Assembly (NCBI GenBank): GCA_039545315.1
Contig: BCIM01000007.1
Location: 832,745 to 896,744 of the forward strand
Length of the DNA stretch: 64,000 bases
From: Kondoa malvinella
Taxonomy: Eukaryota > Basidiomycota > Agaricostilbomycetes > Agaricostilbales > Kondoaceae
Direction: 5' to 3'
Below the pieces are notes generated by a model that made no database searches, was not told the origin of the DNA, and worked only from the letters and a program-made list of their open reading frames with translations. The stretch's first letter is position 1. Every line of letters begins with the position of its first letter. The position numbers were made by a program, and so were the translations under genes. This document shows, piece after piece, positions 37,611 to 49,643 of the stretch.

Positions 37611-39543
37611 TCAGTGAGAGAAAGCTTGATGGCCCGTGATGGCTTTGCCCAGAATCAATGAGTGGATTGATTCGGTGCCCTGTGAAGGAATGTCAGCTAT
37701 ATAGTATTGATGCAGAAGAACACTCACTTCATAAGTATTGGCCTGGGTAGTCGAAGAGTCAGGATCAGCAAACCGCAGCAAATACACGTGTGAAGAGAGA
37801 CCACGCACAACATAGAGATTAGATACGTCTGCAGAGCCACGAGCATAGGAAAATGAGCGAAATGACTACTTGAGACGGCTGCAAACTTACGACGCATCAT
37901 ACCATATTCCTCAACGATACCATTACCACCAAAGATATCCATCAGGACTCTGGAATAGTCCAAAGCTTTAGCACAATTGTTCCTCTTCATGAGCGACACC
38001 ATCTCAGGCGACCACTCTCCGCTGTCCTTCAGCCTTCCGAGCTGAATAGCGGAAACAAGGCCGATAGTAGCTTCCGTATGCGCGTCTGCAAACTTCTTTT
38101 GGATGAGCTGGAAAGACGCGAGAGGGGTCTTGAATTGCTTTCGGTCTAGAGCGTATTCTCTGGCTCGGCGGATACAGTCTTCGAGCGCTCCGATGACCTG
38201 CAGAGCCGGAAGGAACGTAAGTAGTGACCTGCACGTGCTTCGAGCTAGCTTACACCGAATGCGATACCGAAGCGTGCATTACTATCATGAGACGTCAGCA
38301 CGCGTCGTATCAAGATCAACGACCTTCATACTTAAGACAGCCGAAAGGTCCCTTCAGTCCAGAAACGCCTTCAAGCATGTTGCCTTGAGGAATATTGACC
38401 TGTTTGCCGAGATCGGTAAGAAGTCGCACAAGACATTGGACTTGGTCTTACCTCATCCATGTAGATCGAACCCGTTATCGATGCTCTAAGAGCAAGCTTG
38501 CCTTCAATTTTGGGTGCACTGAGACCTTTCATGCCCTGTCCGACGAAATGTTCCACACATTGCTCATGAGCAAAGTCAAGAAAGCAAACGGACCTTTTCG
38601 AGAAGAAATCCTCGAATTTTGCCATCCCAATCTGAATAGACACCTTAGTTGATTACGGTAGGCAGCGCAGGGAATGACATACCGCACTTTGCCCAGACGA
38701 CAAAGAGATCTGCTATTGGACTGTTGGAGATCCAAGTCTTTGATCCGTTAAGCACAAAGCCGCCATCGACTTCTTTGGCTGTTGTGAGCATTCCACTTGG
38801 ATCAGAACCATGATCGGGTTCTGTGGAAATGTCAGATCGTGAGGCGAAAGGCATACTAATAGCAATACCTGTGAGACCGAAGCAGCCAATTTTAGTACCT
38901 TTGGCGAGTTCTGGTAGCCAGCGTTCCTTCTGAGCTTCGCTTCCATATGCGTTGATACTGTAGATTTCGAAAGCTCCGTCAGCCGCTATGGCAGTTGAGC
39001 AAGCGACCTACGGATGCATGACAAGGGAGCTCTGTACCGACATGGCACTTCGATAACCCGAATCGACCCTCTCCACCTCTCTGGCAATAAGACCATACGA
39101 AACACTCGACACGCCAGCACATCCATGCCCTTCGATCGTAGCACCGAGCAAACCCAAGTTGCCCATCTCTTGTAAAATCTTTGGATCAAAGTGTTCTTCC
39201 CTGTAGGCTTTCGTTACGCGAGGTTCTAGTTCAGCTTGACAGTAGTCCCGAGCTGTTTGCATGATCGCTTGTTCTTCATCTGTCAAGAGAGTAGATTCGA
39301 TCTTGAGGCCATCTTGCCAGTCGTATGGTGCAAAAGCTCGGGTCCTAGAGCTGCTGGTGAATCCTCTGGTCTGTATAACAGCGTGCATCAGTTAGTATTC
39401 TGTCAAAACGGATGCAGTGCTTGGAATTGTCTCCGCATGGAGAAGCTGGGCAAAGAAGGGAGACGAGGGGAGAGAACCCTTACGATCTGCTGCTTGACGG
39501 CTCTACGACCTGTTGATAGACTGTTTCTTGCAATGTTGGCCAT
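37611..39543 (-). CDS. GCDH: Glutaryl-CoA dehydrogenase, mitochondrial
   Basis: FAD enzyme of lysine and tryptophan breakdown, converting glutaryl-CoA to crotonyl-CoA. The N-terminus [19 protein letters not shown] is Arg/Ser-rich, a mitochondrial presequence. Family blocks in order: [154 protein letters not shown]. The catalytic Glu is in [19 protein letters not shown], assembled across a late intron (about 37681-37728). Convergent with the dehydrogenase on the left, divergent from the SET gene on the right. Confidence 0.92.
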
Positions 39544-39817
39544 GTTGAGCGAGTCACTGTTGCGGGAAGAAAGTGTTGCACATGAATAAAATAATATCCG
39601 TTTCCCCTTGGACGACGAGTCTGTGTGGATTCTCTGGGCAACAGCAAGATTACCCCGTGATCGGAAGAAAGAGACTCGCGGCTTGCGTGCACTACCCCAA
39701 GATCGAATACACGACCAGGAATACTCTCTGCGCGAGAATGAACAGCAAATTGTCTCCAAATCGCATTATACCCTGCTGCAGTGATACCACAAGACACTGT
39801 CCTATCTTTCGCGGAGC

Positions 39818-39825
39818 TATATAAG
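39818..39825 (+). promoter_or_regulatory. Possible TATA box of the TPR-SET gene
   Basis: TATATAAG about 120 bp upstream of the TPR-SET start, within the 400-bp divergent region shared with GCDH. Sequence match only. Confidence 0.35.
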
Positions 39826-39941
39826 CCATTTCAAAAGCTGCTTTCGAGCTGCTCAAGTCGTCAAAGTTTGGCTTTCGAGTGAATATATCGGCGCGCTCTA
39901 TCGAATTGGTTTGTACAAATAAGCCTTTGTCCTGTCCCACT

Positions 39942-42825
39942 ATGACTATGGAGCAACAACAGCCTTTGCTCGATGTTCAAGAGATCGCAACTGCTTTCGC
40001 CAGAATATCTCTTGTCAGCAAGACATTACACGAGATCACAGCACGATATGAAGCAGAATTATACGTCAACTGCTGGAATGCACAAAATGAAGGCGATGTG
40101 AAAGCTCAGATAGAGAAAGCTTGGGTGTTTGAAGATCGAGAATTTCCTGCTGAAGCTGCTCGTCTAGCGCTGATGAAAGTCGGTTTGGTCATTGGCGCAA
40201 TAGAGGTGCAGCGGGATGCATCGGATCGGTTGGTCTTGAAGGGTGGGGGAATGCAGCAGGCTGTGTATTCTCGCAAGTTGCATTGCTCTAGGTTTGCTGT
40301 GCAGGACTTGCAGCCCAGTGAGTGCAGAGAGCACATTAGTGGGAGATCGCTCATTCGACGGCACAGTCTTCCTGGAGGACATGTACTCTAGCAAACGCCA
40401 TGCAGGTCATTATAGTACGTTTCCGCGCAGTCTACTTAAACTAGGCTGAACATGTCTATCTTACAGTCTTACTTCGTATTGTACGTCTGATCGTCTATCG
40501 GGCAACAATGGCTCAGCGCATATCAGGCTTCTCGCATCCATGTCAATGTCACTCTGAACATGGCTGCTTGCGACGTGAATGGAAACGCTATACATCTCAG
40601 GCTGCACAATTATCCTATTGTTCCTCATCGTCTTTCCATTGGTATCGAAGCAGATGCAGTCTTTCCTATCGGTGCTTTCTTGCTCATCAAAGAGCCAGCT
40701 ACGAAGAGGGTTTTTGATTCAGTCAGTTACTTGTAGAGAAATCGGACCCAGGCTTACAAACACTGCAGTTCGACGAGATCATTTGCGTCGATTCGCCTAC
40801 CGACATTGTGCTGTTATCGGCAGACCACTCACTGCTGCGGGATGTGACCTGGAAGAACGCTTCGCATGCCTGGTCGACTTCATTACTCCAGCAAAAATCA
40901 ACCTCAGACTGGAGAAAGGATGGAGATGCGCACTACAAAGCCTCACGCTATGTCCAAGCCGAAGCCTCCTACTCATCAGATCTAGATCACCAGCGGCACA
41001 AAGCAGATCAATGCTCGCTTCTTCTCAATCGCGCCATGTGTCGAATCAAGCTGGAGAAGTGTAATGGCGCGCTTGATGACGCTTTGGCTGCCTACGACCT
41101 TCTGCGATCCGCGTCAGAACCAATTTTATCAAGGCATAGAGCGCTCCTGGAGAAAGCACTGAGCTTGAAAGCTGCTGCGTATTACAAGCTTCGTCGCTGG
41201 CAAAAGGCAAAGGAAGCTTATGTCGTCTTATTGAATCGTTTCCCCGGTTCGAGCGAAGGTGCAAAAGGTGTTTCGGCTTGTGACGCTCGTCTGCACGAGG
41301 CGAGGACTGGCGACTATAATCTTGTTGCGCTTCTTCGGATCTGTAAAGGCGATGAGAGGATCCGATTGGATGTAGCAAAGTCAGTCCTTGGATTATGGAA
41401 GCGTCTTTATCTGATGACTTCATCTTAGCTATATTGGGCCAATTTTCGTGGCAGCCGACATGAGCGCTGGGGGATCTCGCGGACTGATCACTACCCGAGA
41501 TGTGAAAGCTGGAGAAATTCTGCTCGCAACTAAAGCTGTTGCTTATTCGACCCCGAGAGACAATGTCGACACAGCTCGCGCGCTGGATATGCTCACTCTT
41601 TCCCGTTCGTTCCTGATCGCGGAACCTTTACTGTAGCTCATTCGATGTTCTGATCAGATCACGAAAAGACTCAAGTCAATTTTCGCCTAGCTCTTATTGC
41701 CAAGCTTCATGATCAGCCCGAACTACTATCTATGATCAATGGACTCTCATCAGAGGCAGATTACGCTGGCAACGGCGTGTCATACGACTTGTCTGGCAGT
41801 CCAACGGAAGTCGCAGATCCGAGCATTGATGTTGCTCGCTCGTACTCCATCATCGTATCCAACAACTTTGCTCCTCAGAACTTGGGTCTGCTTGCTCTAT
41901 CACGACCAGATACTACCAATGACATTCACCCTTCTGCGCTATTCATGCAAAACAGCTTGATCAACCATAATTGTCTATACAACTGCAATTGGGTAAGTTT
42001 GTTGCTCTGGCCTGAGCGATAATGTTCTGATGCAATCCATCTCAGACGAATCTGAACGATCTACAAATCATCCGAGCTCTTTGCCCAATCGCTGCTGGCT
42101 GTCCGCTCTCTATCTCCTACTCTGTTGATGAAGTCTACACCCTTCGAACAACCGACTTTAGGGGCTTTGGTTTCAGTTGTGGCTGCTCGCTGTGTCTAGC
42201 CGATGCGAAGGATGGGGAAGAGAACTGCACAATAAGGGAAGACATTCGCAAAGAAGTAATGGCGAGCTCGCTAAAGGATCGGAGACCCAATGCGTACTCT
42301 GCTCGAGTAATCAGATCTGCAATTAGCGCAAACAAGATCAAGTTGCAGCAGGTAGATCAACCACTTGTACCCGTAGTCTGTTCACTGATGCTTTTTAAAT
42401 AGATTGAGAAAAGCTACCGTCCTGGAAGGGAGGAGATCCGCCTGGAAGCAGGTGCTCAACATCGCTATCTCGGTCAATTATACGGCTTCTTGGCTCAAAC
42501 GACGAAGCAGGTGTCGCATCACACCTCGGCCTGCAAATATTTCAAGCATTCTCTTCGCGCTCTTGGTGTACAGCTTGCAGAAGATTTGGATGATGAACAT
42601 AGCTCACCAGTCCTCACTATGCCCAGGCACGAACAAGAAGCCAGTCTCGTTACCATGCTGCAAATCGCTCATAGTTCGTTATGCCTAGGCGAGAAGAATA
42701 CAGCGAAGGCGTGGATCAGAGGAGCTACATGGACTCACGACGTGCTGTATGCAGGAGGGCGGGAGCTGTTTTTACAGCGGTCAAGATCATGGCTTAGCGA
42801 GTTCGGGTTGATGGATCTGCTATGA
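39942..42825 (+). CDS. TPR-SET domain protein (SMYD-like lysine methyltransferase family)
   Basis: One gene assembled from about ten exons. The N-terminal domain runs from MTMEQQQPLLDVQEIATAFA to IGAFLLIKEPATKRVFDS, joined by an intron (40720-40769) to FDEIICVDSPTDIVLLSADH. That layout is seen in fungal TPR-SET proteins. TPR helices follow: WRKDGDAHYKASRYVQAEAS, LLLNRAMCRIKLEKCNGAL, LSLKAAAYYKLRRWQKAKEA. The SET domain starts SAGGSRGLITTRDVKAGEIL and has LFMQNSLINHNCLYNCNW and LSISYSVDEVYTLRT. A post-SET Cys cluster reads GFSCGCSLCLADAKDG; the C-terminal region is helical. The SAM-binding NHSC-type motif is NHNC here. Probably methylates a protein lysine, target unknown. I rejected splitting it in two because the intron at 40720 keeps frame. 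Confidence 0.82.
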
Positions 42826-42981
42826 TCGGCTCAGCTGAGCATTCAGTCTTTTCGGTAACGCTGAAGCGGCTACTTGGGAATATTGCTCAGGTCCTGCGCA
42901 GCCCAATTGAGACGGCATTGCCGTTCACTATGCAATTTATAAAGTTTAGCCGTTCCGCTCTTTCGGTTACAGCCAACTTGC

Positions 42982-43700
42982 ATGAAGCCAAACCAAGATG
43001 TGAAGGCCGAAGACGCATACACAGACGTTCAATTCGATGGCGAAGATGACTCTTACAATCCCTTGACGTTCAGCAAAGCAAAGAAATGGTCTATCGTGTT
43101 TGTGATCGCTCAAGGGTCCTTCTGTGTAACTTGCTGTTCCTCTTTGGTCACGGTCACCTACGACGCTATCATGGAACGCTTTGCCGCATCGCGTTTGGTA
43201 GTAACTCTGGGCTTGACCCTTTTTGTAGCGTATGTTGGCACACTATCGAATAGCAGTCGTGGAGCTCACATCTGTGTGTGCAATCCTAGTGGTCTTGGTA
43301 CCTTCAGCTTGGCCTATGTCTAGCAAGCACTCATCAATGCTGCAGGACTAAGCCCGCTCTTCTTCTCACCGCTCAGCGAGTTCTTCGGCCGACGATGGAT
43401 TTACATCATCAGCTTCCTATTCTTCATCGCTTTCAACGTGCAGACGGCTGTCAGCCAAAATATCGAGACTCTCTTGATTGCTCGCTTCCTAGCCGGCTTC
43501 AGCGGGAGCGCTTTCTTGAGCGTATCAGGCGGTCAGCATAGCTTCCCAGTATATGTTTCTAGCCTCATTAGATCGCAGGATCTGTGTCTGATATATACAA
43601 GCCTACCGAAGTGGGCAATCCGTAACTCGTTGGCACCCTTTCTTGGTGAGCTCACATTTAATGCTTAGAACCTTATTAATGATGAACAGGTCCTGTGGTA
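42982..43700 (+). pseudogene. N-terminal half of a split MFS transporter gene
   Basis: MKPNQDVKAEDAYTDVQFDG leads into NPLTFSKAKKWSIVFVIAQG, the usual opening of DHA1-type antiporters, then LGLTLFVAGLG, assembled through an 8-nt exon (43290-43297), and PLFFSPLSEFFGRRWIYIIS (the conserved GRR loop), then RFLAGFSGSAFLSVSGG and SVSDIYKPTEVGNP. At that point a frameshift is needed (CCG TAA in the first frame) to reach NSLAPFLGPVVGS in the next. After GPVVGS the reading frame closes at once and transporter sequence stops. The matching remainder begins near 49650. So this is the front half of a gene interrupted by about 6 kb of foreign sequence. Confidence 0.78.
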
Positions 43701-43948
43701 GGTAGTCGTGGCTGAACGACTTGGCTGTACTAAAATCTTCGTAGTTCGGTCCTTGCCGTGCCGCGCTAGACGTCATCGCGCCATCATCACTGAAGGGAAT
43801 TTGCTAAAACGCAGCCGGACGCAGAATATGGGCTGTTTGGCGGAATATCAGTCGAGACAGCCTCGAATATGAACATTTGAAAATGAAGTTGAGGCCTACT
43901 TACTTCTCCAGTCAGCGATGCAGCATACAATAAAGAGCACATACTTAG

Positions 43949-46900
43949 TCAGACTGCCCATTCGTGCCAAACATCGGTCGGCTTCAGAACTAGAGCTTTG
44001 GGGAATGCCTTGTAGAGCCAGACCAGGTCGGCCGAGAAGGTAGTGAGGGAGAAGAGATGCGCATCATCATTGACCATGGCGACAAGGAAGGCTTGACACC
44101 ACTCGAGGTATTCGTCAATGGTACAATCGAGGCGGAACATGTTGGCTGGCAACGTTTCGACACCGCCGTTGACGTTGATGGCTTTGAAGTGCTTCTTGTA
44201 AGACTTCGGTCGTTTGCTTGACCAGCCGAGGTCAATGCTACTTTGGTGATCCTTCAGGTGAGAGATGACGCAACCGTGGTTTGTACGGCTGGACATAGCC
44301 TTTGAGTCAAATCAGGGAAAATAAAAAGGACGGCTTACTAGTCAAGTCGAGCAGGCAGACCACTCATGTGGCAAGTAAGATTGTGCATGACATATGTGCA
44401 TACGTATGCCCCAATCGTGTTGTAGTAAAGTGACCCATTGCGCCTATTACGTGGTCAGTTTGAAAGGAATCTAAAAGGGTCGACCTACCTATCGCAAAGC
44501 CTGATGTTAGTAGACTGCATCTTTGCTGCTCTTGCTCTCCATTGTCCAGCAGTGGCGTTGGGATACTATAAATATGCAAGCCTTGATCAGATTTTAGCAA
44601 GCAGAGAAGAAAGCATGCGAACTGTAGATGTTGTCCACACGGAAGGATCAGCCGTTGATTTGACTGGAGTATGCCCCTGAGCGAGGATAGCATCTGCGCT
44701 TCGATCAGAACCTCCAAATACAGAGGTAGAGTCATATTAACCTTTGATGCAGTTTTGCCAATTCTTGCTGAAAGACACCGGCTTCTTCTGCGTAGGAAGT
44801 GTAGGGTATACAGGCTGCGAAGGTGGGATGAAAGTAGGGAAGTCCTTCTTTAAGTCATAGTTGTCTTTCAAAGATTTGTGAGTGCAGGTCGAGGACAGCA
44901 AAACGAAACGTACAGGTGCGACGTCCGGCGGGCACGTGTTTCTCAGAGAACCATAGATTGGCAGCGATGTATTGCTGCACCTTGGAAATTTCGGTGCTGC
45001 TTCTTTTGGTGCGATAGTAGGGAATCTGTTTGTCGAAGGGAACGACCTTGTCCATGTCGTCCACTATGCTTTTGCGATAAAGGTGGAGGTTTTGAAGCAA
45101 ATTGTCGAGACGGACAACGTCGGCTGGCACGTAAAACTCGCGCTTGGTAAGCCATTTTCTTGCTCGCACAGCTACGACCGAATTCAGCTTGATGCCGAGA
45201 GCTGAAGCAGAATAAATATGGCTCGAATCACATATAACAACTCACCTAGCACATGTCCTTCTTTAGCGGCACAACCGGAATTGCCAGTGAGGCGGGATAC
45301 GGGGGCAGAGTTGATGCTCGCTAGTTTTGAAGATGCAGAGTTGACGCGCTTCTTGTCTTCACTGAGAGCGAGAAATCCACCAGCAGAGAAGCTAGGGTGG
45401 AAGAGACGATTTGCTGTGATACCATCAGAGAATGACAAGCTTCGAGTAAGGGCGACTCACTATGTCGCTTGTCCATCGTAAGACCAGTGAGTCGATCAGT
45501 TGCTGTACCCTTGATGAGCGTCTTCTTAGTAAACTCTTCGAAAGACTCTTCGGGGCGGCAGATAGAAGCGCCATGAACGAAAGCGCGCTTCAGGTTCGAG
45601 GCAAACTCTCCTCCTAGGGCCTGGAAGGTGAAAACATGGCTAGTTAGCTACTGCTTAGGTCGAGCCTCGAAGGAACGGACCAGTCCTTCGGCAGAGATAA
45701 CGATCTTTGTAGGTACAGAAGCACTTTGAATCGATGAATTTCGAGCAACTTGTCGTTCGTCCTGAACACAGTCGATGCAGCGCTGCAGCCCGATTCATCA
45801 GTCACATGTTCAAAGACACACGGCAATCTGCACTACAGCAACTTACCCATTCGCCGTCTGCGTACACGACTTCATCGCAAGGAAAGTCCTTCTTGCATTT
45901 AGAGTCGTGGTGGATAGTGACTTGACGATCTATAGCAAAAACGTCAGCTGGACACTAGACGCATATTGAACTGCTACGTACCTTGCTTTGCGCAAGGACA
46001 TACCAATTGTACACCAAAGTCGAAGGGTCGTCCGTCATTCTCTTCGAAGTGAATGTCCAGTTGTCGAACAAAGGCGATGAGAGCTGTCACGCCTGACTCT
46101 TGGTAGAAAACGGTCAAAGCTGGGCGCCACTGGTTAAAAACCATCGTGCGTTCTTGCGGTGTAGAGCCGGGGAACCGGATGCTTGCTACAGGCACTTCAG
46201 TACTGCTAGGTCCACGGATGATAAGTGAGCCAATTGCGAAAGGGGTGACGTCTTCGACTTTGATGCCAGTGTCGGCGTTACAGCGCACATTTACGGTGAA
46301 TGGATTGTAGCTGCATTGACCCATCGACAATGGTGTACCTTTATGTGATGTCAGCAAAACTACTGAGGTAAATAAAGGCACAGACCTCGTACGCCGGTCA
46401 GATAAGGCAGCAAAGGTCTTCTGGCTGCTTGCGTGACAGTCGCAGCTGCACCAGGTCTGTGAGAGCTTGGATCAGCAAATTGATATATAGGCACAGCATA
46501 CTGACCTCGAGACTTCATTTTCCGCAGTCTGCATTAGAAAGGGCAACCAATTCAATAGCACCTTCTTTTGTCGTTGGTTTGACCGCGGACAAGAGTTCAG
46601 CAGGGCCAGGTCGAGATTGCTCCAGTCGAGGAGAATTTCAGCAGCGCCAGGAAGGGGTGAAGGGACAGCAGGGGCTTCAAAGGGAGTGGCTATTTGCATA
46701 AAACCGTTAACTCAGCAAGGATGCTGGAGGCACAACTTACAAGCACTGAGAGCGCCAGGATGAAAGTCGAACGAGCGTGAGACGCCGGGAGAAGGCGTCC
46801 ACCAAACGCGGATGACTTTACCAGCTTTGGCAGGGTTGAGTGAGCTACGAACTTCGCCAAGTGTAGGTTTGGACCACACGTTGCTCGCAGTGGTGGCAGA

Positions 46901-47480
46901 GGGATAGAAGACTTGTCGAACCGCTTCCTTGACGGCTGTTTCTCTGGCGGCTTTGCCCTGCAACCTCGCTCTGAGCCGCGTCTATATCCCAACAAAGTCA
47001 TGACTCACTCGCGCTTTGGCAGCAGGGTCTCCAGGACCCTTACTCGTTGTACAGAGGTCGGCAAGAGTACAGCGCGCATGATGAATCATGAATTTGAGAT
47101 GGTCAAGCGTTCGTGCTATGACATCGGCAGTCTCTTCAGTGGTGAGACGGATAGGCTTGGTAGGCAAGTTTGGTGTGATGTGATGGTCAGGCTGGAAGCG
47201 TAGGCGATCCGCACGACCTCCCGTGCCTTTTTTGAGAGAAAGCGTTGGAACACCAGCGAGGGAAACATTGCGCCAAGGATTAGGAAGAGCAGATCCAGCA
47301 ACAGTTGCCACAGAATTATTTGGCAAGGTGAGGATTGACGAGGCAGACAGGCTGAAAAATGGCTCAATGCCAAATTCTCGAAGCAAATCAACTTGAGCTG
47401 AAGGGACCCTGATATGCATGTTAGGTGAAGTGTAAAAAATATCATGCACGCTACCCGGTGTTTGATGTTGGGGCTGCCAT
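43949..47480 (-). CDS. Large multi-exon orphan protein with Cys cluster
   Basis: No family recognised. Start MAAPTSNTG (ATG at 47480), an intron, then VPSAQVDLLREFGIEPFF and a long series of exons whose phases agree: a region with LTTEETADVIARTLDHLKFM; a Trp-containing core (VWWTPSPGVSRSFDFHPGAL); CSYNPFTVNVRCNADTGIKV; a Cys-rich part LVCPCAKQ / HHDSKCKKDFPCDEVVYADG / EWRCIDCVQ that may bind zinc; ESFEEFTKKTLIKGTATDRL; KREFYVPADVVRLDNLLQNL; and a last exon ending MVNDDAHLFSLTTFSADLVW to stop at 43949. Roughly 850-900 residues and about 14 introns of normal length. The regular splice phases argue for a real, conserved gene. It starts 90 bp from a divergent partner and lies wholly between the two halves of a broken MFS gene. 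Confidence 0.6.
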
Positions 47481-47569
47481 GCTTGCAGGACAAGGGAAGC
47501 GGAGACTTGCAAAGACTTGCAAAGACGAGCAGAGCAGAAAAGTCCGGCTCAGCTCGGCTTAGAACAATC

Positions 47570-48407
47570 ATGTTGGACGACTTGAAACTGTTCAATGCGC
47601 AGTACATCAAGAGAGTGCAGGCATTGATACAGGCGGGTGATTTGGGAACTGCGCACAGCATGCTCGCGGAAACCGCTTATCACGCCACGCTTCTGGAAGA
47701 AAACCATTATTTCGCAGCCCAATTCTACAGCCTATGGGCAACTATCCAGCCTTATGGGAGCCAGGACGGGAAGTGGATGCTAGCCTACAAAGAGGCCAAG
47801 CTGGGACTGAAAGTAGCTGAGGAGGAAGGCTGGGCTGATGAATTTGTCGACACTCTGAAGGCTATAGAAGAAAGGATTGAGAGTGAATTGTCAGCTGATC
47901 ACTTAGGTGGGTAGTCTATCCGGATGAGAAATTTTGGCTAATCAGTAGCTTTTGATCAGCTGCAGCTCTCGTCCCGATCGAATGGGAAGACAGCGAGGAA
48001 GAAGAAGTCCCAGAGATGGAGGCAGAAACCGGGGAGATGAATGTTCATGGTACGGAGCGAGCGAAGGAGACGCGAGAAGCTAGGCACCCGAAACTGATAA
48101 TGTCTCACAGGTACGGTTCCTGGATCGTCCGAAGGGAAGAACTCTATTTCTAGCATGCCTAACGACTTTGAAGAGGCTCTGAACAATGTCGACGAAGGTC
48201 GGTCTCCGACACTGAAACTTTACGTTCAAGACGCTGATTCTAGCTGATGCAGGCGTCGCTCCTTCTTCACCTGTGGCTCTCCAAAGTCGCAAGCCAAATC
48301 GTAGACAGCGCACCGAGACAACAGAATCGGAGCTGGCAGAACGCGCGGCTGCAAACTTTAGCGAGCCTCCATCCCCTTCTGCCAGTAAGAAAGACAGGCG
48401 CGCTTAG
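47570..48407 (+). CDS. Orphan acidic protein, divergent partner of the large orphan
   Basis: First exon MLDDLKLFNAQYIKRVQALI...KAIEERIESEL is wholly helical with TPR-like spacing (LGTAHSMLAETAYHATLLEE; HYFAAQFYSLWATIQPYG). Three introns (from about 47907, 48052 and 48200) join an acidic linker (WEDSEEEEVPEMEAETGEMN), PNDFEEALNNVDE and a basic Ser/Pro tail (SRKPNRRQRTETTESELAER, ending KKDRRA). About 215 residues. The charge pattern suggests a nuclear protein, but this is inference only. Shares a 90-bp bidirectional promoter with the large orphan, so the pair probably moved as a unit. Confidence 0.55.
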
Positions 48408-48606
48408 GTGTGTTTTGTTTCTAGTCTTGTTTATTACTATATATGCTCACTAAGACGGCTTTAGGGAGTTATGTGTATGAAGTAGCACCCCAATACATGC
48501 ATCTCTTATTTGCAATGACAGTAGCTCTTAGATCTGTGCTGTTGCGTTTCAGCTACTTCTGTCTCTCGAATCGATCTCAACAAAGACATCTGCACAACTC
48601 TTGAGG

Positions 48607-49643
48607 GCATCTGACCTGCTCGGTATCACCGGTATACGTAACAGAGCTTACAAACCGACGGTTTACAATTCGGTCATGCGCCAACTTGAAATCTTCAGCA
48701 AGCCTACTATCCTCATCACTTTCGTAGTCTACGCTGTGTCTTTCATGTGGTACGTTTACAGTCTGCACGCTCTGATCTGTCTGACTTGAAAGGCAGGGCT
48801 ATCGGCATCAATGTGACTTCCTCTATCCTCTTTGGCATTCCGGTCGAGGGTGGAGGCTATGGATTTAATGGTACGTCTTCCCCCTCGGAGGGCTTTCTGA
48901 TTCATAGGCCTTCAAGCTGACTTTCTTCGTCAGTTCAAACCGTCTCATTCATCTACTTCACTCCGCTCGTCGCTTTGGCTATCGGGGAAGCCTTTGGCCA
49001 TTACGCAAACGACGCAGCTACGAATCACTATATCAAGCATCACGATAATGTCTTCCGTCCAGAAGCTCGCTTGCGAACATACTATGTTGCTTCTCCCTTG
49101 ATGATCGCCGGATTAGTCGCAGTCGGTCAAGCTCTACAAAAGCAATTAAGCGTTGGCGTGGTCATTATCGGATGGGGTCTTTATGTGACTGGCGTGATGA
49201 TTGTAAGTCATCAAATTGGTAATTGGATCGGGTACTGACAAATTGGCCAGTGTTCCGTCTCGCTCACCGCATACGTGCTCGACAGCTACCCAAGCGCACC
49301 GTATGTCCTTTTTCAACTTCCGCTAGATCCTCTGACTAATAAAAATGCTCTACAGAGGCGAGGTTTCAGCTGCTGTCAACTTGGCGCGGATTCTGGGCGG
49401 GTATGTTCGATTTTCGGACTTCTGGCTCTTGCTAACTCTACGATGTTGCAGCTTCTCTGTAGGATACTTCCAACTCGAATGGGGCCTGGAAAGCGGATTG
49501 TGAGTGCAGCATGTTCAATGCTATGTTCTCGGCTCAATCTGCGTTTGCGACTTCTGCAGCAATGTCACCTTTGGTATTCAAGCTGCAACAGTCGCTATAG
49601 TCACTCTCATTGTCGTCGGTCTGTCCTTTTTTGGCGACAAGAT
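48607..49643 (+). pseudogene. Inverted truncated copy of the 25.9-28.1 kb MFS gene
   Basis: Begins in the middle of a codon block (gcatctgacctgctcgg, with 2 bp lost relative to the source gcatcgctgacc) and ends at gacaagat, about 15 codons before the source stop. Introns are kept. Most exons remain open (YKPTVYNSVMRQLEIFSKPT; AIGEAFGHYANDAATNHYIK). It lacks the first half of the transporter and its own start, so it cannot make a working protein as it stands. Its right edge touches the C-terminal half of the split MFS gene and the frame stays open across that junction (49504-49794). Confidence 0.85.

Noticed and set aside
39942..42825. Two separate genes (an N-terminal domain protein and a TPR-SET protein)
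   Set aside because: The intron at 40720-40769 keeps frame and joins sequence that is continuous in fungal TPR-SET proteins.
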